Below the pieces are notes generated by a model. That model was not told where the DNA came from. It searched no databases and worked only from the letters and a program-made list of their open reading frames with translations. A program made the position numbers and the translations under genes. Positions 57,514 through 64,000 of a stretch of DNA of 64,000 nucleotides are shown piece after piece; position 1 is the first letter of the stretch, and each line of letters starts with the position of its first letter. The DNA lies in the NCBI RefSeq assembly GCF_000755165.1, contig NC_025872.1, positions 42,792 to 106,791 of the forward strand, given 5' to 3'. Source of the stretch: Leishmania panamensis (taxonomy: Eukaryota; Euglenozoa; Kinetoplastea; Trypanosomatida; Trypanosomatidae).

Positions 57514-58135
57514 TACAGTCGGTTGGGCGGTGTATCAGCTTGTGAGTGGGTGTCTCTGCAGAGTTCTGTGGCTTGTACGTCGGTCTGTCCGCCTCGCTTT
57601 TCGGACCCCTGTCGTGTGTCGGGCGGATTGCTAAGCTCAGCAACAGGGAAAGAGACGAGGATACAGGGGGATGGCAGAAGAGGTGCGAGTTCCTACAGCA
57701 AAGGAAACGAGCGATTTTCCTGCGATGGTGATGCGGGTGAGAGAGGGGAGAGGCAGAAAAGAAAAGGGGGGATGAAGGACGGAAGATCCAGTGCTGTGAC
57801 GCTGTTGCGCCCGCTAACTACAAGCAGCAGCAGTACATGTCCAGCAGAGTCACGCGATGTCGTGGCGCTCACAACAGCGACGGAACGAATTCGCAAAGCA
57901 CATGAGTCGATGGTGCACGCCCTGCTGAAGGAGGGAAGAGCAGGCAAACACACACGTGTTGCGAGATGACTCGATAAGGAGACACAACAAAACACGTCCG
58001 ACCCACACACGCCTCGAGAGGCCTGCCCGGGACACAGCACAGCACACCGCTCAGCATAGACCAACACGGGCACAGGGACATAGACACGCGCAGTCAGACA
58101 GAGAGACACAAAGATATGAGTGGAGGGACACGCGG
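57514..58135. other. Intergenic: IST1 5' flank and RET2 3' flank
   Basis: Purine-rich around 57730-57790 on the given strand, and CA-rich near 57949-57956 and 57998-58009. The splice site for IST1 is not clear. Nothing else is recognised. Confidence 0.5.
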
Positions 58136-59677
58136 CTAGTCAAAGCGGTTATGGTGGTGGTAGTGGTGGTGGTGGTTCGACGAACTCGCGCGTCTGACGC
58201 CGAGGATCGTCTTCTCGGGTAAATTCGACGGCACGTAGCGCTCCATCGTGGTCGCCGCACGCGCGAACTCCTGCTTCACCTGATTGAACTTGGCTGGGTG
58301 CAGGTGGCGACCAAGGTTCAGTCCGCCTGTGCCGACATCTTCGTATGGATCCTCAATGCCGAGGAGGTAGCTGAAAGTCCCTTGCTTGTTCTGAGGGAAG
58401 TGCCAATTCACATCAGAGCGGAGGGAGACACGCGGACGGCTGAGGCTGACGATATTCGTCTCGTAGTCGAAGTGCGTCGCGTAGTAGATGAAGAAGCCGT
58501 GTAAGAGCTTGCCGAGTGCAACCGGGTCGCAGTCCAAGAGCGGAGAGAAGTCCGGGTAGCGCGGCATGTGGACGGGGTGGGCCAGCGACCACGGGTCGAT
58601 CCAGGCCAGCTGCCGCGTCGCAAAGAGGTAGTGAACAAACAGGACGGTCACAGCATAGGAGGTGAGCATGGCGGCTGTCCCCAGACCCACGCCGGAGGCC
58701 TTGCCCCACGCCTTGGCAGCCATGGCCGCGTGGCGGGCAGCTGGAGGACCGCTGTGCAAGTAATGGCGGAGCAAGTAGCTGTTCTTGACGCCATAGGCGA
58801 CGAAAGAGATATCCCACTTGTACATGAACACCTCTGGGACGAATCGAGGGTCCAGCATGTCTCGGGTGTAGTCCTCACGCATGCCCTTGGTCATGATCAC
58901 TCCATCCGGGAAGAAGCCGACGGCCTCGATGGCTTGCTCGCGTGACGTGCACTGCACCGCGCACCGGCAGCCGTACGTCGTCCGCTCCACCCAGATGCCC
59001 TCAACGTTTTCCCGCCCCATCTTTGTGGCGATGTACTCGAGATCCTTTGTGCCTAGGTAGCGGTTCCGTATGTCCCACAGGGCCGTGCGTGACTTGCGGT
59101 CCTCCTCCTCGGTCAGCACGGTGTACCGGGCCCGCCCGACCTTATCGTCGTTGACGTAGCGCAGCTTCACGACGGGGGTGCGAGCCTCCGTGAGGCACAT
59201 GAGGTTGCTCCTCAGGTAGTGCGGCATGTACCGCTTAATAACAGACCACAGTTTCTCCGTGCGTTTCGCCTGCACAGAGTGATCGGGATATGGGTCGTCG
59301 AAGACGCAGGCGAGGTCAAGGTCGCTGCCCCACTCCATCTGTCCGTGCGTCACCAAGGACCCGCAGCAGTAAATCTTTGCATCTGGCGTCCACTTGTCAG
59401 CAAGACTCTGCAGCTGCTGCTGGGCCCGAATGGCAGTGCGAAACATCTGTTCTGGCCCAATTCGCCTGTTGTTCTCCTCCAGCAGCGCACGGCCCCACTG
59501 TGCGTAGTGGTCCTCCGAAGCAGCCAAGTGCGAGGCGTAGCTGACACCCTCCGACGTGGACAAGGACGCCGTGCTTGGCGAAGATGCAGCGCCAGACTGA
59601 CTCGACGCCCCCACCCCGCTGTAATGCAGCCTGCGCGTGACGGCCGCATAGAGACACAGTGGAGTAGGGGTGTACAT
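58136..59677 (-). CDS. RET2: RNA editing terminal uridylyltransferase 2 (RET2/KRET2)
   Basis: 513 residues, against 487 in T. brucei. A short basic N terminus (AAVTRRLHYSG) fits mitochondrial import. The nucleotidyltransferase signature GSDLD supplies Asp119 and Asp121, and the third carboxylate is Asp289 in YKWDISFVAYGVKNSYLLRHYL; spacing between first and third Asp is 170, as between the T. brucei residues 97 and 267. Residues about 150-270 form the middle domain characteristic of RET2, and the PAP-associated region follows (LLHGFFIYYATHFDYETN). RET2 adds Us to mRNA cleavage fragments during U-insertion editing in the RECC editosome. The C terminus ends in a histidine-rich tail (NHHHHYHHHN at 501-510), encoded by GTG/GTA-type triplets on the given strand. 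Confidence 0.94.
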   Translation of the reverse strand: MYTPTPLCLYAAVTRRLHYSGVGASSQSGAASSPSTASLSTSEGVSYASHLAASEDHYAQWGRALLEENNRRIGPEQMFRTAIRAQQQLQSLADKWTPDAKIYCCGSLVTHGQMEWGSDLDLACVFDDPYPDHSVQAKRTEKLWSVIKRYMPHYLRSNLMCLTEARTPVVKLRYVNDDKVGRARYTVLTEEEDRKSRTALWDIRNRYLGTKDLEYIATKMGRENVEGIWVERTTYGCRCAVQCTSREQAIEAVGFFPDGVIMTKGMREDYTRDMLDPRFVPEVFMYKWDISFVAYGVKNSYLLRHYLHSGPPAARHAAMAAKAWGKASGVGLGTAAMLTSYAVTVLFVHYLFATRQLAWIDPWSLAHPVHMPRYPDFSPLLDCDPVALGKLLHGFFIYYATHFDYETNIVSLSRPRVSLRSDVNWHFPQNKQGTFSYLLGIEDPYEDVGTGGLNLGRHLHPAKFNQVKQEFARAATTMERYVPSNLPEKTILGVRRASSSNHHHHYHHHNRFD

Positions 59678-60227
59678 AGTGGCAACCTATCACGACCTCC
59701 CCGAAGACTTCGCGGCGACGCGTGTATGTGCGCACGGGTCGGTGGGAAAAAAGATGCGTGTGGGGAAGAGGAGAGCACGAGTGCGGGTGCGCCTTCGAAA
59801 GAGAAGGATAGGGGGATCTGCGGAACGGTGTGCTCAGTGTGACGGTATCCGCACCGCAAAAGTTCAGTGGGCGTGGAAGAGAGAACAGAAGAGGTGGGCG
59901 GCCCAACTTGCACACCAAAGGAGGTGAGGAAATCAGAGCCACGAGAGCGGCATTGCGTCGCACAAGCCGCGAGCCTTTTTCATCCTTCAGGCCCCCGACA
60001 CGCTGCACCCCCGCGCATGTCGCCCCTGAGCTCGTGTGCGCATGTGCTACGACAGAGAGGTGAAGCGGACAACACCAAGAGCGAAGACAAAGCAAAAGCG
60101 AAAAGCACTAGCGGATGCTGCGTGCGCACATGGGTGGGTTTGCTTAGCAGAACTTGAACGACGCACACACGCCCACGCAAAGAGGGAGCTCGGAAGGTGA
60201 AACACCGGCCACGCTCATGGGCGACCC
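59678..60227. other. Intergenic: RET2 5' flank and ALKBH8-like gene 3' flank
   Basis: Purine-rich at 59745-59785 and 59800-59820 on the given strand. Otherwise featureless; no gene supported. Confidence 0.55.
59708..59709 (-). promoter_or_regulatory. Predicted spliced-leader acceptor AG for RET2
   Basis: Sense C/T tracts (complement of 59747-59790, including T6) are followed by the first AG in GCGAAG, about 31 nt before the ATG. Confidence 0.35.
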
Positions 60228-61916
60228 TCACTCCCCATCGCATAAAGCAGGATACGGGCATTCGGTTTGGGTGTGTCGCACCGTCCGCCCGCGCCGCCAC
60301 GTGAGGCTCAGCCTATCCCCTCGGTTAAAGGTCGGTAGTAGCTCGGACAGCGTGTCAGTTCTCCTTTCCGCGATGCAGTGTGTCCAGCCGTAGCGGGCCT
60401 CCCCAGTCATGACGGCGAGGGAGCGGGGAGCAAGGTAGACACCGACAGGCGCCGTCACCCCTGCCGGCGCATCCCACCGCGCAAACTCCATTACCGTGTA
60501 TGAGCCCAGCGATACAATCAGAACTGTGTCGTCAAACGCGTTGTGCGCATCGACATGGGCAGCAATGCCGCACACGCCCAGCTCACTGTAGTCGTAGTAG
60601 TTCACCGTCAGCTGGTCGCACTCGTAGTCGCCAGGGCGGAAGGGATAATCCCCGTCGATCCGCACGCCACCAGCAATCGCATCATTCTGCAATCGTGCGC
60701 GCATCCACGTGTAGAACGACGGGCGCGCGTTCACCAACACCCCCTCGGCCGTCAGAGCATTCACGCCGTACAGGAAGCAGCGGTTGAAGTGCGCGACACG
60801 GCGGCGCGCGAGATATTCCAGTTGCAGCTGTTGCCGTCCGTGGTTAAGCTCTTGCCATATGATCTTCTCCTCCTCGGCCGTTACAAACTCCTCCACTAGG
60901 AAAAGCCCGGGTACATCTGGCACAGCGCGCGACGTGCATCTTCGTCCTAGTAGCGGTTCCCCGTTTGAGAGAGACTGGCCCGGCCGTGTACTGATGGAGC
61001 AGCCTAGTGCTCCTCGCTCCTCCTTGGCGGCGGAGCACATTAGAGGGGGCGCCGGTAAAAGGAAGGACTCGATTCCAACGACCGGGCGCTGAAACAAATG
61101 GGCAACGCGCGAACACACAGCAGCAACGTCACACGACACCAAGTAGAGAAAGCTGCAGCCCTTCTTCGCAGAGGAAGAGGACGTGGAAGCCGAGCCGGCC
61201 TTCCACAGCGAGGCAGTCGGCGGCACTTGCAGCACCACCACCTTCACAGATGTACTGTTCGTTGCCGCCCCGTCAACAGCGGGAGAGAAACCGGGCGAAA
61301 TACCTTCCAGGGCCCCCATTGGGGGGGCCTCCTCATCCTGGAGGCCCGCCTCACTCGGGGAAGCAGACATTCCTCTAGAAGAGGTGGCAAAGTGGGCCAG
61401 CTCTGCCATAGAAACATGCATCACAGAGATACTGAAAGAGGAGATGCCTGCCCCCTTATCAGTGCACGCCACCGCATTGCTGGGCACCTGTAGAGGAACG
61501 CTGCAGACCACAAAAGCGAGCGTTGGGCCGTACGTCATCACGCAACTCGACGGCGCTGGTGTGCCAGACGACGGCATATCAGAGGAACAGGAGCATCGTG
61601 GAGGAGCAGCGGCCGCAGCGAAGCTCAGTAGTCCGTGCGCCCTCAGAGTCTGGCGAAGATCATACGGAGTGCAGCCCGCGAGGGTGCCGCCGTTTAACGC
61701 CACAAAACCTGTGGCATGCTCATGAGGCGGGAGGAGGCTTGCCGCAAGAACACTGAAAGAGTCTCCATCGACCACCTCGCTCCCTGCTGCGAGTGCGGCG
61801 GTGCTGACAAAGCGTGTCAGCCACTTCTTGCATGACGTATATGCCTTCTTCAGCTGCCGCGGCGGCAGCGTCAGCGGGGGGAGGCGGTGGGGGTGCAGAT
61901 GCTCCATACGGGACAT
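60228..61916 (-). CDS. ALKBH8: ALKBH8-like RRM plus AlkB tRNA-modifying oxygenase
   Basis: 562 residues. The AlkB domain (about 333-548) matches ALKBH8 closely: VPGLFLVEEFVTAEEEKIIW at 335-354, DQLTVNYYDYSE at 434-445, the iron ligands His454 and Asp456 (AHVDAHNAF), SLGSYTVMEF, PRSLAVMTGEARYGWTH with His513, and the 2-oxoglutarate-binding Arg535 and Arg541 in DRLSLTWRRGR. Upstream, FVALNGGTLAGCTPYDLRQT at 71-90 matches the start of the ALKBH8 RRM, and its continuation LAFVVCSV is separated from a later RRM-like end (CSFLYLV to VGIESFLLP) by a Ser/Ala-rich insert of about 110 residues. The methyltransferase domain of animal ALKBH8 is absent. Probably hydroxylates mcm5U at the tRNA wobble position. 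Confidence 0.9.
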   Translation of the reverse strand: MSRMEHLHPHRLPPLTLPPRQLKKAYTSCKKWLTRFVSTAALAAGSEVVDGDSFSVLAASLLPPHEHATGFVALNGGTLAGCTPYDLRQTLRAHGLLSFAAAAAPPRCSCSSDMPSSGTPAPSSCVMTYGPTLAFVVCSVPLQVPSNAVACTDKGAGISSFSISVMHVSMAELAHFATSSRGMSASPSEAGLQDEEAPPMGALEGISPGFSPAVDGAATNSTSVKVVVLQVPPTASLWKAGSASTSSSSAKKGCSFLYLVSCDVAAVCSRVAHLFQRPVVGIESFLLPAPPLMCSAAKEERGALGCSISTRPGQSLSNGEPLLGRRCTSRAVPDVPGLFLVEEFVTAEEEKIIWQELNHGRQQLQLEYLARRRVAHFNRCFLYGVNALTAEGVLVNARPSFYTWMRARLQNDAIAGGVRIDGDYPFRPGDYECDQLTVNYYDYSELGVCGIAAHVDAHNAFDDTVLIVSLGSYTVMEFARWDAPAGVTAPVGVYLAPRSLAVMTGEARYGWTHCIAERRTDTLSELLPTFNRGDRLSLTWRRGRTVRHTQTECPYPALCDGE

Positions 61917-62809
61917 GGCGGTGAAGCCGCAAAAATGAAAAGGGGTGCAGAAACTAAATGTTAGGGGTTTGAATGTGCCGCTCCGTGTACGGGTGAAAGT
62001 CGCCGTGCGCGGGCCGGACAGACTCGCATTTCACGACTCCCGGCCCCCTCTGCCACATGTGCGTGTGCACCGCAAACGCACACAGTAAACATTCAGGAGA
62101 GGAGGATTAGATGGGGAGAGGGAGGGAGCGAAGACGGAGCGGACGAGGCCTGTCTACGCGCGTTTACGTCCGGGGCCTCAACAAAGGAACGTCATCGCCA
62201 CCAGTGCGCACTGCACTGCGTACCTTTTCTATGCACAACAGAGAGAGAGCAGTGCTGCAGTGAAGCGGATTGCCGAAGGGCGCAAGCTCCTCGTGCACAT
62301 CCTATCTCTTCACTCACCCACCACTACTGTTTCTCTCTCTCTCTGGCTCAGTCGTGCCCTCTGATAATCGCAAAGTGTGAATGGTCACAGGTAAGGAGAG
62401 CAGGTGAGGAGAGGGCAAGCACATGACAGACTCCGGCGCCTCCGTCGCGTCGCAAGACAAGCATTCCCTCACTGAGGTCTGTTCTTTTTCTTCGCTGAGA
62501 CAACACCCGTGGGTGGCGTGAGAGTACAGAGGAATCAGAGAACGTAGCAGCAGGCGTGTGATACTCCGACAGTGGCACACATACGCACACCGCAAGAAGA
62601 AGACGTAGCAGTCGGTTGCGGAGGAAGACGCTGGGGTTGGCGAGAGAAAAAGAAACGTGCATACAGGAGGCTTGGGCCGAGAGGTTGACGAAGGGAGGTG
62701 GTCTGGTTGCACACCAGACATACATTCACCGCACCTCAACAGTTCTCAGCGTCGTGGTCCACTCCCTCTCAACCTCTCTCGTAGAGTCACCTCGTTTTGG
62801 GGGCGCGCG
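61917..62809. other. Intergenic: ALKBH8-like gene 5' flank and 3' flank of the zinc-ribbon gene
   Basis: Purine-rich at about 62095-62140 on the given strand. The nearest AG upstream of the ALKBH8-like start after a T-rich stretch is at about 61954-61955, not convincing enough to call. Nothing else recognised. Confidence 0.5.
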
Positions 62810-63106
62810 CTATCGCTTGTGCTTCTTCTGACAGCCCGGACAAACGCACAGCTCGCAGTACCCGCAGTACCACGAACGCAGCTGCAGCACCATATCCGCC
62901 TGTCGCCCAATCGGGGCCTTGCAAAAGTGGCAGAGCGCCATGCCCTCGGTCATGACGGAGGGAATACGCTTGGCTATTTCGTACGTGTTGGCGGCGAAGC
63001 GGCCTTGTCGCTTGCAGTACGGGCATTTCATTGGAACGCTAGCCGCCTGCTGACTCTCCTTATAGTAGTCGCGCATGACTTGGTGCTTACTAAGGTTGTC
63101 CGCCAT
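62810..63106 (-). CDS. Small zinc-ribbon protein with four CxxC knuckles
   Basis: 98 residues from the ATG at 63106; the frame is open 47 codons further up but the predicted acceptor at 63172-63173 and sequence character favour this start. Four CxxC pairs occur: Cys28/31 (CPYC), Cys59/62 (CHFC), Cys81/84 (CGYC) and Cys89/92 (CPGC), with an extra Cys87. The arrangement suggests two zinc ribbons or a cross-braced binuclear site. The C terminus is basic (KKHKR). No family name could be given. The short N-terminal helix (DNLSKHQVMRDYYKESQQ) is charged. A nucleic-acid or translation-related role is plausible for such proteins but not shown. Well below usual annotation length, yet composition is coding-like. 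Confidence 0.8.
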   Translation of the reverse strand: MADNLSKHQVMRDYYKESQQAASVPMKCPYCKRQGRFAANTYEIAKRIPSVMTEGMALCHFCKAPIGRQADMVLQLRSWYCGYCELCVCPGCQKKHKR

Positions 63107-64000
63107 CCTCGACACACTGTTGGGGTATGTCTGTGAGAGGGGCGCTCCAGGGAGTGGGTGCTCAGTGGCGCCTGGGAAGGTGTAAGAGGTATGGTGGAGA
63201 GAGAAAGAGGATACACTCGTGTCGTGATGATAGCCTTCCCTTGTCAAGCCGCTTTCGGACCTTTTGAGGTCGTCTTCTCATTTCCTGTGTTATTGGGTTC
63301 CCCCTACGCTCTGCACGCGCAATACGGTTGGCTCTTCAACGTTAGGCACACAAACGCGGAGGACACTGGGAAGAGAGAGATGCGGAGATGGAGGGAACGT
63401 GGCCAGGCTCAGTCTTCCTGTAGAGGGGAGGGGAGGGGAGGGGGGCTCTTTGGCGCTACCAAATCGTTTGTTCGAGTGACCCTCTCATTACGAACTACGC
63501 CATCACGAACAAGTCAAACGAGAGACGCAAGCGCACAGCTACAGCGCACCTATCAGTGCCACACCACCGCACCGTCCTCGCCGTCTGGGACGAACTGCTC
63601 ATCGTCAAATCTGGTCGTGCGTCTAGCCGACTCTCCCTGTCCTTCCTCACTCCTTTTTCACATGCACTGTGCACACGATCGGCGCCAAACGGACCCGGGT
63701 GAGCTGCGTGCTTTGAGCCAAGCGAACCGCGTTCAGGGTCCTGCTCGAGGGCGGAAGCAGCGGCATCGGCTGTGTGAGCAACACGGGAACGTCGGCCTAG
63801 AGCCTAAACAACCGGTGACCAGATCCGTGATCCATGCAGTTCAGCGTCAACTCCCCTGACATTGCCATTTTTGCAGGCTTGTCCACTTCGTCGCTGTGCT
63901 CCAACTCACAGGGGGGAAGGGCAAACAGAAATGAGAGGTACACATGACGGGCCCATAGCGCCATCCCCTACGCCAAGGCGCACTGCAGCATACCGTCCCC
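63107..64000. other. Intergenic: 5' flank of the zinc-ribbon gene to the window edge
   Basis: Contains the trans-splice signal for the zinc-ribbon gene and a (GGGGA)n-like stretch at about 63426-63444. Plus-strand frames here lack domains. The next gene upstream would lie beyond the window. Confidence 0.55.
63172..63173 (-). promoter_or_regulatory. Predicted spliced-leader acceptor AG for the zinc-ribbon gene
   Basis: A sense C/T tract (complement of about 63177-63212) is followed by CACCTTCCCAG. The predicted 5' UTR is 65 nt. Confidence 0.5.

Overview
The window is nuclear DNA of a trypanosomatid, almost certainly a Leishmania-type organism. Every convincing coding region (24 of them) lies on the minus strand. 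None shows an intron, the genes are separated by 0.3-2.8 kb of low-complexity purine/pyrimidine sequence, and many starts are preceded in the sense direction by a pyrimidine tract and then an AG, as expected for spliced-leader trans-splicing of a polycistronic transcript. The predicted products include a Leishmania-type SIR2RP1 and the trypanosomatid-specific editing enzyme RET2. From memory, SIR2RP1, EIF4E6, DHCH1 and RET2 sit together on Leishmania chromosome 26 and on the matching part of Trypanosoma brucei chromosome 7. No promoter, strand switch, tRNA, rRNA, CRISPR array, insertion sequence or complete retroelement was recognised.

Transcription runs from high to low coordinates. In that order: a zinc-ribbon micro-protein; an ALKBH8-like RRM/AlkB tRNA oxygenase; the editosome TUTase RET2; ESCRT-related IST1; a long TPR protein; a very large protein with a mitochondrial-type N terminus; the GARP tether subunit VPS52; a membrane-anchored nucleoside-hydrolase-like protein; a cyclin; DHCH1/FolD; an ankyrin-PFK2/FBPase-like protein; an M1 aminopeptidase; CFIm25; a small putatively myristoylated protein; the double GTPase EngA; three proteins of unknown function with EIF4E6 among them; an LDAH-type hydrolase; SIR2RP1; pelota; NFU1; and a DUF2062-like membrane protein.

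The genes do not form a single pathway, as is usual for trypanosomatid gene clusters. Two themes recur. One is RNA and translation: CFIm25 for 3'-end processing, EIF4E6, pelota for ribosome rescue, the ALKBH8-like tRNA enzyme and RET2. The other is the mitochondrion: NFU1 for Fe-S transfer, EngA for mitoribosome assembly, RET2, and the very large protein.

The main non-coding feature is a composite repeat of about 350 bp present twice, at about 3505-3865 (downstream of pelota) and 55470-55820 (downstream of IST1). Both copies share the same internal blocks and the same inverted end arms. They look like degenerate SIDER-type retroposon remnants in 3' UTRs. The most interesting proteins are apparent pseudoenzymes: a fructose-2,6-bisphosphatase domain without its catalytic histidine, and a nucleoside hydrolase without its Asp cluster. 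The RRM-split ALKBH8 and the large mitochondrial protein with dsRBD-like segments also merit attention.
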